Positions 8,447 through 17,616 of a DNA stretch of 55,008 nt are shown here, piece after piece. The notes under the pieces were generated by a model. The model was not told where the DNA came from and made no database searches. It worked only from the letters and a program-made list of their open reading frames with translations. The stretch's first letter is position 1; every line of letters starts with the position of its first letter. The position numbers and the translations under genes were made by a program. The DNA is from an uncultured Bacillota bacterium (GTDB taxonomy: Bacteria > Bacillota > Clostridia > Lachnospirales > Lachnospiraceae): assembly GCA_958352855.1 (NCBI GenBank), contig CATWQE010000014.1, forward strand, positions 1-55,008. The letters run 5' to 3'.

Positions 8447-10927
8447 ATGCAGTGTTTTAAGTTTAATGAGGGATGGACGTTTGAAAAGATAGACGGAAAT
8501 TCTCAATTAAAGGCTTTTCAAGGAGAAAAAAGTGCCATACAGGTTACGTTACCATATGATGCCATGATTCGGGAAAAAAGAATGGCAGATTGTCCGGCAG
8601 GAGCACAGAGTGGTTTTTATCCAGGGGGAGTTTATACCTACGAGAAAGTATTTTTTGTCCCGGAGGAGTGGAAAACCAAAGATGTAGCACTGGAATTTGA
8701 AGGAATTTATGGGACAGCGAGAGTATGGATAAACGGAGGTCTGGCATATACAAATCGTAATGGTTATATGGGATTTATGATAGATTTAAAGCCATGGATT
8801 TTATATGGACAGGAGAATATCATTAAAATTGATGTGGATAATAGCTGCCAGCCGAACAGCCGTTGGTATACAGGGTCAGGAATTTATCGAGATGTCAATC
8901 TTTTTATCGGAACAGAAATGTATGTGCCGAGAGATAGTCTACAGATTACCACTTTATCTGTGCAGGATGAGGCTGCAGTTATTGAAGTATGTGCTGATAT
9001 AAAAAATATAACAGGGACAGGCACAGAAGCAGAGTGTACCATTGAATTTTTCTGGGAAGGGAAAACAGTAGCGAAAGAAGTACAACATGTGGTTTTTCTG
9101 CAAAATACAACAGAGACAATCAGAGTACAAATACCAGTGTTAAAGCCTGAAAAATGGAGTCCAGAGCATCCGAATTTATACGAATGCCGGATGAAGATAA
9201 AAAAGGGAGAAACAGTGTGCGATGTCACAACAGAGCATTTTGGTATTCGCATCTTGACATTAGATCCTATTAGGGGATTTCAGATTAATGGAGAAACAGT
9301 AAAGCTTAGAGGTGCTTGCATTCATCATGACAACGGAATCATAGGTGCCGAAACATTTGCGGAAGCAGAATGGTATCGTTGTAAATGTTTAAAAGAGGCA
9401 GGTTTTAATGCTTTGCGCAGTTCCCATCACCCAATGAGCAGGGCTATGTTAAATGCCTGCGACCGTTTGGGAATGCTGGTCATGGATGAATTGACGGATA
9501 TGTGGAACAGACATAAAAATCCGTATGATTATGCTGATATTTTTCAGGAGCAGGCAGAGCAGTGGGTTGCACACATGGTAGCAAAGGATTATAATCATCC
9601 GTCTGTTATTATGTATTCGATAGGAAATGAAATTCAGGAGGCAGGAACAAAACAGGGTTCCTGGATAAATCGGTTTTTATGTAATAAGGTACATGAACTG
9701 GATTCTACAAGGTATACAACAAATGCGCTGAACGGATTGAATTGTGCAGGAAAACGTTTAAAGGTAATTATGAGGGAGGTTATGGAGCGTTTTGGTATGG
9801 ATACCCAAAGTGGTGGAAATGGTGGCGGAAGCAATGCTTTAAACAGTTTTATGAGCCTTATGTCCGGAGACAAAGGAGATTTTTTTGCTACACATCCGCT
9901 TGTGAGCGAGGCACTGGAAGAGTGTTCGCAGAGCTGTGATATCATCGGACTCAATTATCTGAGAGGACGTTATCTTTTAGAACATGAGCTGCATCCGGGA
10001 AAAACAGTACTGGGGACGGAGACCTATCCGGCAGATATTGAAAAGCTTTGGAGGCTGGTTGAGGAAAATTCACATGTCATTGGAGATTTTACGTGGGCGG
10101 GCTATGATTATATAGGAGAAGCCGGCGTGGGGATCTTTCACTATGATGGGAAAGAAAATTTCACAAGTGTTTATCCAGAACGCCTTGGATATATTGGTGA
10201 TATCGACTTGATTGGAAACAGAAGACCTATTAGCTACTTTCGAGAGATAGTATATGGACTTACGGACAGACCATATATTGCAGTTGAGCGGATGGGACAT
10301 ATCGGTGAAAAACCAAGCAAAACAGCCTGGATGTTTAAGGATAATATTAGCAGTTGGACATGGACAGGATATGAAAATCAGACAGCACTGGTGGACGTAT
10401 ATTCATCGGGGGATGAAGTAGAACTTTTCTTAAACGGAAAATCTTTAGGGAAGAAAGCAGCAGGAAAGAAGAACCACTTTACAGCAGAATATGAAGTTCC
10501 ATACAAGCCGGGAGTCCTTCGGGCAGTAGCCTACCGTTGTGGAGAAGTGATTGGAGAATATCAGATTGCAACAGCAGGAGAGGTGAAGAGGTTAGGTGCC
10601 GAACAAGTTACAGAAAATGAACAAAGCCTTGCATATGTAAAAGTATGTCTGGTAGATGAAAACGGACAGTTAAATATGCAGGAAGTAAAGAAAATATATG
10701 TTCAGATAGAAGGAAATGGGGAATTAGAAGGATTTGGTACAGCAGAGCCTGAAGGCGAAGAGGACTATTTTTCTGACTGCGTAACCACGTATGATGGATA
10801 TGCAATGTTGGCAGTGAGAAAGAAGGATCCTAAGAAGGAAGAAGAGGTATCTATTCATTTTTATGCAGAAGGATGTGAAGAAATGGAAATTCAGATACGA
10901 GGAGGGGGAAAGAGTGAGAAAAGGTAG
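8447..10927 (+). CDS. Glycoside hydrolase family 2 (beta-galactosidase-like)
   Basis: An 826-residue GH2 protein with no signal peptide, so cytoplasmic. N-terminal beta-sandwich (to ~170), immunoglobulin-like linker (to ~270), TIM barrel (about 270-600) with RSSHHPMSRAMLNACDRLGMLVMDE, acid/base Glu395 in YSIGNE and nucleophile Glu525 in GTETYP, then a DUF4982-like and further beta domains. A Gly-Asn-rich insert near residue 465 is unusual. It sits between a sugar symporter and a secreted galactanase, so it most likely cuts imported beta-galacto-oligosaccharides to galactose. Beta-glucuronidase or another GH2 activity is possible by family alone. The GH53 start lies inside its last codons. Confidence 0.92.
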   Translation: MQCFKFNEGWTFEKIDGNSQLKAFQGEKSAIQVTLPYDAMIREKRMADCPAGAQSGFYPGGVYTYEKVFFVPEEWKTKDVALEFEGIYGTARVWINGGLAYTNRNGYMGFMIDLKPWILYGQENIIKIDVDNSCQPNSRWYTGSGIYRDVNLFIGTEMYVPRDSLQITTLSVQDEAAVIEVCADIKNITGTGTEAECTIEFFWEGKTVAKEVQHVVFLQNTTETIRVQIPVLKPEKWSPEHPNLYECRMKIKKGETVCDVTTEHFGIRILTLDPIRGFQINGETVKLRGACIHHDNGIIGAETFAEAEWYRCKCLKEAGFNALRSSHHPMSRAMLNACDRLGMLVMDELTDMWNRHKNPYDYADIFQEQAEQWVAHMVAKDYNHPSVIMYSIGNEIQEAGTKQGSWINRFLCNKVHELDSTRYTTNALNGLNCAGKRLKVIMREVMERFGMDTQSGGNGGGSNALNSFMSLMSGDKGDFFATHPLVSEALEECSQSCDIIGLNYLRGRYLLEHELHPGKTVLGTETYPADIEKLWRLVEENSHVIGDFTWAGYDYIGEAGVGIFHYDGKENFTSVYPERLGYIGDIDLIGNRRPISYFREIVYGLTDRPYIAVERMGHIGEKPSKTAWMFKDNISSWTWTGYENQTALVDVYSSGDEVELFLNGKSLGKKAAGKKNHFTAEYEVPYKPGVLRAVAYRCGEVIGEYQIATAGEVKRLGAEQVTENEQSLAYVKVCLVDENGQLNMQEVKKIYVQIEGNGELEGFGTAEPEGEEDYFSDCVTTYDGYAMLAVRKKDPKKEEEVSIHFYAEGCEEMEIQIRGGGKSEKR

Positions 10928-12470
10928 AAAAAAAGTTTATGTGGTATTGATGCTTGTGCTTTGCCTTGGTGCCAGTGTATTTACAATGATACCTGTTGTC
11001 AATGTGCAGGCTGCGAGTGAATCATCAGAAGAAATGATATATGGTGCAGATATAGGCTTTTTGTCGCAGCTAGAAGCACAGGGAGTACAATGGGTAGATG
11101 ATAATGGAAATACGAGAGATGCTTTAGAGTTGTTAAAAGAAAAAGGTGTAAATGCAGTTCGTTTAAGGGTATTTGTAAAACCCCCAGAAGATTTTGTATG
11201 GACAAAGCCGGATGGAACAACATGCATGCTTGGTTATACAGATACACAGGCACTTTTATATAATGCTAGACGTGCAGAAGAACTTGGGATGAAGATTATG
11301 GTAGTATTTCATTACAGTGACCATTTTGCAGATCCACTTATTCAAGATGTACCATCAGAATGGGAAGGAGCTTCTGAAAGTGAGTTGGAACAATATGTAT
11401 ATGATTATACTGCATATATTATGGAGCAGCTTGCAGAAGAGGGTGTTTATCCGGAATGGGTACAGGTTGGAAATGAGGTCAGTTATGGAATGTTGTATCC
11501 ATCAGGAAGTAATCAGACAAATGATTTTACGCAACTTACAAATTACTTGAATAGTGGTTATGATGCAGTGAAATCAGTTAGTCCAAATACAAAAGTTGTA
11601 ACACATTTAACACATGGAAGTGGAATTGCGCATTTCGCATGGTTCTTTGAGAATTTTATTACAAAATGTGGAGGAAAAACAGATGTAATTGGAATGTCAT
11701 ATTATCCGTATTGGACATCATCCTACGATGGAGATTGTATAGAAAATGTAACTTATAATCTTTGTCAGATGGCGTCACAGTATGGTAAAGAAGTAATGAT
11801 TTGCGAGACTGGAGAACTTGAAAGTAATCCAACGGAAACGTATGAATTATTAAGAAAAGAAATTAATGCGTTAGAAGTTGTTCCCAATAACAATGGTATA
11901 GGTGTGTTTTATTGGGAGCCGGAAGCTAATTCTACTATTTTGCCGGATGGTTATACTTTAGGTGCTACGGAAAATGTGGGTAATAAGAAATTACACTTTA
12001 CAGATGCATTAAATGCTTTCTTGACTGAACCGGATTATCTCAATGCAAATTGCTCATATGAACTTATGAATATAAATAGTCAAAAGGCTGCAAATGTAGC
12101 AGGAGGGAGTGCTGCAAATGACGCACATGTAGAACAATATGAGTATGAAGAATGGAACAGTCAAAAGTGGACATTTGAAAAAGTAGAAGGAGATTATTAT
12201 AAAATTACCAATAATAATAGTGGCAAAGTACTTGATGTAAAGGCTTTTTCAACGGAAGAAAATGGTGAAATAATTCAGAATGATTATAATGAAGGCTGGA
12301 ATCAGCAGTGGAAAATCGTAGAAACAGGTACTGGAACATATAAGATCCAGAATCGTTGGAGTGGTCTTTTTCTCGGAGTACTAGACGATAGTATAGAGAA
12401 TGGGGCATGGCTAGTACAGGTATCAGAACAGGAAGCAAGTTCAGAGTGGTTTTTGCTTCTTGCTGATTAA
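10914..12470 (+). CDS. Secreted GH53 endo-beta-1,4-galactanase with C-terminal ricin-type lectin domain
   Basis: A 518-residue extracellular arabinogalactan endo-1,4-galactanase. Start is GTG 10914 with GGAGGGGG directly upstream; this overlaps the GH2 stop by 14 bases and gives a clean signal peptide (basic RKGRKK, hydrophobic VVLMLVLCLGASVF, cleavage near VQAAS). The barrel begins with YGADIGFLSQLEAQG; acid/base Glu188 is in VQVGNEVSYG and nucleophile Glu298 in MICETGEL, both family markers. Residues about 380-518 form a ricin B/CBM13-like domain with repeated W and K-(I/V)-x-N motifs (YKITNNNSGKVLDV, YKIQNRWSGLFLGV), likely binding polysaccharide. No LPXTG anchor, so it is probably released. 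It feeds the symporter and GH2 enzyme of the same operon. Confidence 0.94.
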   Translation: MRKGRKKVYVVLMLVLCLGASVFTMIPVVNVQAASESSEEMIYGADIGFLSQLEAQGVQWVDDNGNTRDALELLKEKGVNAVRLRVFVKPPEDFVWTKPDGTTCMLGYTDTQALLYNARRAEELGMKIMVVFHYSDHFADPLIQDVPSEWEGASESELEQYVYDYTAYIMEQLAEEGVYPEWVQVGNEVSYGMLYPSGSNQTNDFTQLTNYLNSGYDAVKSVSPNTKVVTHLTHGSGIAHFAWFFENFITKCGGKTDVIGMSYYPYWTSSYDGDCIENVTYNLCQMASQYGKEVMICETGELESNPTETYELLRKEINALEVVPNNNGIGVFYWEPEANSTILPDGYTLGATENVGNKKLHFTDALNAFLTEPDYLNANCSYELMNINSQKAANVAGGSAANDAHVEQYEYEEWNSQKWTFEKVEGDYYKITNNNSGKVLDVKAFSTEENGEIIQNDYNEGWNQQWKIVETGTGTYKIQNRWSGLFLGVLDDSIENGAWLVQVSEQEASSEWFLLLAD

Positions 12471-12488
12471 AAAAATATAAATGATTTT

Positions 12489-12531
12489 AGATAGCATCTG
12501 ACTGTGAGAATAGTCGGATGCTATCTTTTTT
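12489..12531 (+). terminator. Rho-independent terminator of the galactan operon
   Basis: A 15-base stem with one G-U pair (AGATAGCATCTGACT at 12489-12503 with AGTCGGATGCTATCT at 12512-12526), 8-base loop, six-T run. Confidence 0.92.
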
Positions 12532-12633
12532 ACTGAGACACAATGAAACAGAGCCGCTGCATTAAATGAATATCAAAAATGTATAAATATTCCTGAATGC
12601 TGTTTCATGCAGCAGTCCTGTTTTATATTCATT

Positions 12634-13020
12634 TTAGATTGACATATTGGTAATATACTTCTGATTTCTACTGTTCGGCTTATCTGGGATTGTCATTTTT
12701 AGGGTTTGGTTATCGAGCAAAGGACGTATATATTTCAGAGTGAAGCTTTTTGTATTTTTATATCCGCAATGTTTTGCGATTTCTGCTTTTGAATGAGGTT
12801 CTAAACAAAATGTAAGGATTTCATCGTAAATGGTAACTTGGGTCTTAACTTGGGTCTTAACTTGGGTCTTTTCACAGGGTCCTATTTTTTCTACAGCAAC
12901 TGAAGTCAGCGGAACAATGGTACGGAACACATCATCTTCTATAAATTCGGGCATTCCACCGGAATAGAGTTGTGTATAGAACCCAGTTCCTCTGCCAGGA
13001 AATTTCCCTGTTCCTTTCAA
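12634..13020 (-). pseudogene. 3' remnant of an AlbA_2/HATPase-type ATP-binding regulator
   Basis: An open frame of up to 128 codons that reads as only the C-terminal end of a much longer protein family (AlbA-like DNA-binding plus ATPase domain, usually about 400-500 residues, often called RecG-like). Recognisable pieces are the RGTGFYTQLY...GGMPEFIEDDVFRTIVPL segment, normally late in the protein, a linker with KTQV three times, and a winged-helix end finishing PDKPNSRNQKYIT. No ribosome site or proper start is visible and the sequence just upstream shows nothing of the missing N-terminal part. I treat it as a truncated, non-functional remnant, though a small winged-helix protein could still be made. 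It sits between the galactan operon and the Bce-type module. Confidence 0.7.
12834..12869. repeat. Three tandem copies of a 12-base unit
   Basis: TAACTTGGGTCT repeated three times without error, encoding KTQV x3 on the minus strand within the remnant gene. In-frame unit length means copy changes would not shift the frame. Confidence 0.9.
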
Positions 13021-13102
13021 AACTGTAAGTGTAATTCCCTCCCACCCTTGCTATAATCAAATTATATTAAACAAATGTGGCAGACAGAGAGGAGCAGTTT
13101 TC

Positions 13103-13873
13103 ATGGAACACATTTTAAATTTAGAACAGGTAAAGAAATACTATGGCAGTAATACAGGAAATATCACAAAGGCGGTAGACGGTATTTCTATGTATGTAGA
13201 TAAGGGTGAATTTGTAGCAATTATGGGAGCGAGCGGCTCTGGAAAGACAACGCTGCTAAATTGTATTTCTACCATTGATACAGTAACCAGCGGGAACATC
13301 ACAGTGAATCATCAGGATATTACAAAAATCAAAGAGAAAGACCTGGCAGATTTCAGACGGGAAAATCTGGGATTTATTTTTCAGGACTTTAATCTTTTAG
13401 ATACCTTGACCATTGAAGAGAATATTTCCCTGTCACTGGTAATTAATAAACAGAATCATACCGAGATTGAAAAAAGAGTTTCTGCTATTACTGACAAGCT
13501 TGGAATACGGGATATTTTATCAAAATTTCCCTATGAAGTTTCAGGTGGACAAAAACAGCGCTGCGCCTGTGCAAGAGCTTTGATTAATGAGCCAAAATTG
13601 ATACTGGCAGATGAACCAACAGGGGCCTTGGACTCCAAATCTTCCAGACTGTTACTGGAAACCATGTCTGACATAAACCAGAAAATGCAGGCAACGATTT
13701 TAATGGTAACACATGATCCGTTTAGCGCGTCTTTTTGTAAACGTATTCTGTTTTTAAAGGACGGTAAAATATTTAACGAGATTTTCAAGGGAGAAAAAAG
13801 CAGAAAAGAATTTTTCAATGAGATACTGGATATCCTGACTCTGCTTGGAGGTGAAGTGGGAAATGTTAGGTAA
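13103..13873 (+). CDS. Bce-type ABC transporter ATPase
   Basis: A 256-residue cytoplasmic ATPase of the MacB/BceA type. Walker A GASGSGKTT, signature VSGGQKQRCACARAL, Walker B LILADEPTGALD and the H-loop VTHDP are all intact. GAGAGGAG lies before the ATG. The next gene, a large FtsX-like permease, starts inside its 3' end, and a response regulator and kinase follow, giving the four-gene Bce layout that senses and removes cell-wall-active peptide antibiotics such as bacitracin or lantibiotics. The drug cannot be told from sequence. Confidence 0.95.
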   Translation: MEHILNLEQVKKYYGSNTGNITKAVDGISMYVDKGEFVAIMGASGSGKTTLLNCISTIDTVTSGNITVNHQDITKIKEKDLADFRRENLGFIFQDFNLLDTLTIEENISLSLVINKQNHTEIEKRVSAITDKLGIRDILSKFPYEVSGGQKQRCACARALINEPKLILADEPTGALDSKSSRLLLETMSDINQKMQATILMVTHDPFSASFCKRILFLKDGKIFNEIFKGEKSRKEFFNEILDILTLLGGEVGNVR

Positions 13874-15854
13874 ATTAGCAATTAGAAATGCAAAAAGGAG
13901 CATCAGGGATTATTTGATTTATCTGATAACCATTACCATTTCATTTTCCCTGATTTTTGCTTTTAATCTGGTGGCAAGTTCAGACGAAGTCATTGCGCTG
14001 TCCACTGGTATGAGTACCTTTAAAGATATTTTGGCTTTTATCAATGTTGTGATTATATTTGTCATTTGTTTTTTGATTAACTACACAACAAAGTTCATGT
14101 TTGAAAAACGGAGCAAAGAACTGGGAACCTATATGCTTCTTGGGATTCAGAAAAAAGAAATTGCCCGTCTGCTTATTATGGAAAATATGCTGTTAGGAGT
14201 CATTGCATTTGTGCTGGCAATTCCGCTGGGATTTCTTTTCAGCCAGTTTGTATCTTTGGTGATTGTGAATTTATTAGGGATTCCGGAAGTGATTTTTATC
14301 TCAATCAATGCTTTTTCCATAGGTTTGCTTGTTCTTTACTTTTTGGCAATCTATGTATTAGTGCTGCTTAATCTTCTAAGAAGAATCAGAAAAATGACGG
14401 TGCATGATTTTCTTTATTTTGACAGGCAGAATGAAAAGAAGATGTTCCGTAATAATAAAAAGAGAACTATTATCTTTTTTGTAAGCGCGGTACTGGGTAT
14501 CACAGCTCTTTTGCTATGGGCTTCCCGCTGGACCATGGAAAACAGCGATAAACAGGAAACCCTTACCTATTTGATTATCAGTATGATTCTGCTGATAATC
14601 AGCATTTATGGTGTATCAGCCACTTGTGCGGATATGCTGTTATCTGTTATATTGAAAAATAAAAAGATAAAATATCGAAAAGATAATCTTTTTGTTGCAA
14701 GAACCTTTACATCAAAAGCAAGAACCATGAGCTTCACCTTTGGAACACTTTCTATGCTGATTCTCCTCTCTTTATTATGTCTGAATTTTGCAAGTATCAA
14801 CAAAGGCGTATATAAGGAAAGTATTGAACAGACAGCGCCTTTTGATGTTTCTGTTTTTGATAGTGAACAGCCATTTGATGATTTTCAGGAATATATTGAT
14901 ATCATTGAGGAAGATTATTCCATCAGGGAAGCAATGGAGTATAATCTCTATAAAGAACCAAAACATCAAATACAAGATTGCTATGATGTACAGTTTTATG
15001 ATTATGATCCGGTCATTAAACTAAGTGATTATAACAAAATACGGAAATTAAAAAATCTGGATACCATAGAGTTAAAGGATGATGAATATTATCTTGTAAC
15101 CAGCAAGGATTTATTGTACAAGGTTGCGGATAACCAGGACATTAAAAAAATTCAGTTTACAAGCGGAAAGGAATTTCACTTAAAGGACATTGATACAGAA
15201 ACATATTGGTATCAGATGAACAATACAGGGAGATTTACAGTGGTTGTTCCTGATGCATATGTACAGGGGCTGGAGGTGTACGAAAGACATCTAATCGTAG
15301 ATACAGCCGAAGAAACAGATACAAAACTTAGAGATAAAATCAAACAGAATATGAAGCATCAGTTAGTAACTGTGAATGAAGAGGGGGAAACAGTTGCTGA
15401 ATATTACAGAGTTTCCGTAAGAGGGGAAGCTATTGAAGAGCAAAATACAATGACTGCTATGGTTGCAAGTATTTGCCTTTATATTGCATTTATTCTGATT
15501 TCTGCGGTGGGAACGGTACTTGCCATTCAATCTTTAAGTGATTCCACAAAGTATCAATACCGTTATCAGACCTTGAAAAGACTGGGGGTAAATGATAAAG
15601 CATTATTTAAGACCATCAAAAAGCAGTTACTGATTTTATTTGGTATTCCGGTGCTTTACTCTATTGTTGCAAGCTTCTGTATGCTTCTGTCCATGAATAA
15701 TGTTTATAAAATTTATCTGGAAAGTGAGTACAGCTATTTACTTTATTTTGTATCAGGGCTTGGAATTTTCTTCTTTATATACGGGATTTACTGGATTGCA
15801 ACCTATATTGGATTTAAGAGAAATATCAGTGAGGATAAACCAATGGAGGAATAA
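13863..15854 (+). CDS. Bce-type ABC permease with large extracellular domain
   Basis: A 663-residue membrane protein: hydrophobic segments at the N-terminus and to about residue 300 (first FtsX-like block), a long polar, acidic region about 310-520 rich in D, E, K and Y that would lie outside the cell, then three closing segments. This TM7-ECD-TM8 plan is the hallmark of BceB-type permeases, whose extracellular domain recognises the peptide or its lipid target and signals to the kinase. I start at ATG 13863 (MLGKLAIRNAKRS), 11 bases after GGAGG and overlapping the ATPase stop; an upstream in-frame start adds six unlikely residues. The regulator gene starts two bases after its stop. Confidence 0.93.
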   Translation: MLGKLAIRNAKRSIRDYLIYLITITISFSLIFAFNLVASSDEVIALSTGMSTFKDILAFINVVIIFVICFLINYTTKFMFEKRSKELGTYMLLGIQKKEIARLLIMENMLLGVIAFVLAIPLGFLFSQFVSLVIVNLLGIPEVIFISINAFSIGLLVLYFLAIYVLVLLNLLRRIRKMTVHDFLYFDRQNEKKMFRNNKKRTIIFFVSAVLGITALLLWASRWTMENSDKQETLTYLIISMILLIISIYGVSATCADMLLSVILKNKKIKYRKDNLFVARTFTSKARTMSFTFGTLSMLILLSLLCLNFASINKGVYKESIEQTAPFDVSVFDSEQPFDDFQEYIDIIEEDYSIREAMEYNLYKEPKHQIQDCYDVQFYDYDPVIKLSDYNKIRKLKNLDTIELKDDEYYLVTSKDLLYKVADNQDIKKIQFTSGKEFHLKDIDTETYWYQMNNTGRFTVVVPDAYVQGLEVYERHLIVDTAEETDTKLRDKIKQNMKHQLVTVNEEGETVAEYYRVSVRGEAIEEQNTMTAMVASICLYIAFILISAVGTVLAIQSLSDSTKYQYRYQTLKRLGVNDKALFKTIKKQLLILFGIPVLYSIVASFCMLLSMNNVYKIYLESEYSYLLYFVSGLGIFFFIYGIYWIATYIGFKRNISEDKPMEE

Positions 15855-15856
15855 AG

Positions 15857-16516
15857 ATGCGCATAGCAATTATCGAAGATGATGAAATTACTCGTCTGGA
15901 GCTTGCTAAATTGTTGAATGGGCAGGGATACGAAACTGTTTTGCTGACAGATTTTGAAAATCTTACAGAAGAATTAAAACAATATTCAGTTCAATTAGTT
16001 CTGCTTGATATTAACCTGCCCTGTGAGAACGGATATGAGGTGTGCAGAAAAATAAAAGAGGTTATGCAGGTTCCCATTATTTTTGTGACCAGCAGAGATA
16101 CCAATGCAGATGAACTGAAAAGTATTCAGGCGGGAGGTATTGACTTCATCACCAAACCATATGACACGCTGATTCTTCTTGAGAAAATCAAGCGGGCCTT
16201 GCAGTTATCAAACCCTAATAATTTCCGCCAGCTTGTGAAAAAGGGCTGTACCCTTGATTTGCATTTATCTATTTTGAAGTACCAGGATAAAAGCATTGAG
16301 CTGACGCGAAATGAATTTCGTATCTTATACTATTTTTTCATGAATGAAGGCAAAATCATCAGCAAAGAGGAGCTGTTGGAAAAGCTGTGGAATGATAAAT
16401 ATTATTTAGATGAGAATGTATTGCTGGTGAATATGACCCGTCTGAAAAAGAAAATGAAAGAGATTGGGATTGTTCATTTGCTGGAAAATATAAGAGGAAA
16501 GGGTTGGAAACTGTGA
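15857..16516 (+). CDS. Bce-type OmpR-family response regulator
   Basis: A 219-residue regulator: receiver domain with acidic pocket EDD (7-9) and phosphoacceptor Asp51 in LVLLDINLP, Lys in FITKPYD, and a C-terminal winged helix (ELTRNEFRILYYFFMNEGKIISKEELLEKLW, then the NVLLVNMTRLKKKMK recognition helix). The length and order match BceR-like regulators. It overlaps the kinase gene (GTGA). It probably switches on the ABC genes upstream in the same cluster; no BceR-type inverted repeat was clear to me in the short 82-base gap before 13103. Confidence 0.94.
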   Translation: MRIAIIEDDEITRLELAKLLNGQGYETVLLTDFENLTEELKQYSVQLVLLDINLPCENGYEVCRKIKEVMQVPIIFVTSRDTNADELKSIQAGGIDFITKPYDTLILLEKIKRALQLSNPNNFRQLVKKGCTLDLHLSILKYQDKSIELTRNEFRILYYFFMNEGKIISKEELLEKLWNDKYYLDENVLLVNMTRLKKKMKEIGIVHLLENIRGKGWKL

Positions 16517-17517
16517 GCTTTTGGGGATTTTTAGAAGAAAAAATAATGGAGGTCATGTTTCAGATTTTCTTTCTTGCTTTTGTCGCTTTTTTACTGATTT
16601 TTCATGGCGTGGACAGAATGTTTGTTGTAGCAGCGGTCCTTGTTTTTCTTAGTATGCAAGGGCTTTTCCAGTGGTGTTTGTACAGGAAGAAGAGGAAGCT
16701 TTCAAAGCATATTACAGACCTGGCAGACAGCCTGGAAGAAACCTATTATATTGCAGATGTTTTACCAAAACCAAAGGAGTTTCAGAATCAGGCCTATTAC
16801 TATGCGCTGAAAAAAGCCTGCAAATCCATGAATGATGAAATCAGCAAAATTACAGAGGAGAAACAGGCATATCAGGAGTATGTGGAAAGTTTTGCCCATG
16901 AAATCAAAATCCCTATAGGAGCTTTGTCCCTGACCTTTGATAATACGAAAAATTATACCTTGAAAAAAGAAACAGATAAGATTTTCCGGTTAGTGGAGCA
17001 AATGCTTTATTACGCAAGAAGTGAAAATACAGAAAAAGATTACTTTATAAAACCAGTACAGCTAGACAATGTAATACACAATGTTATTTTGAAATTCCGC
17101 CATGCCCTTATGGAAGGTAAGGTGATTATTAACATTCAAGATACAGAGAACCTTGTTTATACAGACGAAAAATGGCTGACCTTTGTTCTGTCTCAGATTG
17201 TACAGAATTCCATTAAATATTTTGACAAACAGGAGAAGCAATTAAACATATACAGCCAGGATTATGGCACAAATGTACAGCTTTCCATAGAAGATAACGG
17301 TTGTGGGATAAAAGCCTCTGACCTGTCCAGAGTATTTGAAAAAGGGTTTACCGGCTCTAACCGGAACAAAGCAAATGCAACAGGGATGGGACTGTATCTG
17401 GCGAAAAAACTATGCGACAGATTAGGTCTGAAACTGGATATTATGTCCAGAGAACAGGAATATACAAGAATCATAATCACCTTTCCAAAAGGAACGGTTC
17501 ACCATTTTTCAAAATGA
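16513..17517 (+). CDS. Bce-type intramembrane-sensing histidine kinase
   Basis: A 334-residue kinase with two N-terminal membrane helices (FQIFFLAFVAFLLIF and MFVVAAVLVFLSMQGLF) joined by only a few residues, so it has no extracellular sensor: the intramembrane-sensing type that takes its cue from the permease. Phospho-acceptor His129 lies in FAHEIKIP; the ATPase domain has an N box (QNSIKYF), DNGCGI, and GMGLYLAKKL. I choose GTG 16513, which overlaps the regulator stop and follows AGAGGAAAGGG, over a TTG three codons earlier. It ends the four-gene unit; an 8-base stem (17510-17517 with 17542-17549) follows but lacks a clear T run. Confidence 0.93.
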   Translation: MSFWGFLEEKIMEVMFQIFFLAFVAFLLIFHGVDRMFVVAAVLVFLSMQGLFQWCLYRKKRKLSKHITDLADSLEETYYIADVLPKPKEFQNQAYYYALKKACKSMNDEISKITEEKQAYQEYVESFAHEIKIPIGALSLTFDNTKNYTLKKETDKIFRLVEQMLYYARSENTEKDYFIKPVQLDNVIHNVILKFRHALMEGKVIINIQDTENLVYTDEKWLTFVLSQIVQNSIKYFDKQEKQLNIYSQDYGTNVQLSIEDNGCGIKASDLSRVFEKGFTGSNRNKANATGMGLYLAKKLCDRLGLKLDIMSREQEYTRIIITFPKGTVHHFSK

Positions 17518-17566
17518 GTTTTAAATAAAATTTCAAAGCAATCATTTTGCCGGCAATCGACTTATG

Positions 17567-17616
17567 CCCCTTTCTGTGATATGATAATCTTTGTATTATA
17601 AATTCATAGAAAGGGG
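17567..17616 (+). promoter_or_regulatory. Inverted repeat covering the ribosome site of the GTPase-nuclease gene
   Basis: CCCCTTTCTGTGA (17567-17579) can pair over 13 positions, one G-U, with TCATAGAAAGGGG (17604-17616). The right arm is the AAAGGGG ribosome site of the gene starting at 17624. A candidate promoter (TCGACT 17557-17562, 17-base spacer, TATGAT 17580-17585) would start transcription inside the loop and leave the left arm out; a start further upstream would include it. So this is either an RNA switch or a DNA operator. A six-codon frame (17564-17584) covers the left arm but has no ribosome site. Confidence 0.5.

Noticed and set aside
12834..12869. CRISPR-like repeats
   Set aside because: The 12-base units are directly adjacent without spacers and code for KTQV in a gene remnant.
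17526..17574. Shared segment with 31695-31730 (ATTTCAAAGCAATC, then GCCCCTTT)
   Set aside because: At 31.7 kb it is one arm of a terminator; the similarity is short and both parts are AT-rich, so I do not claim a repeat family.
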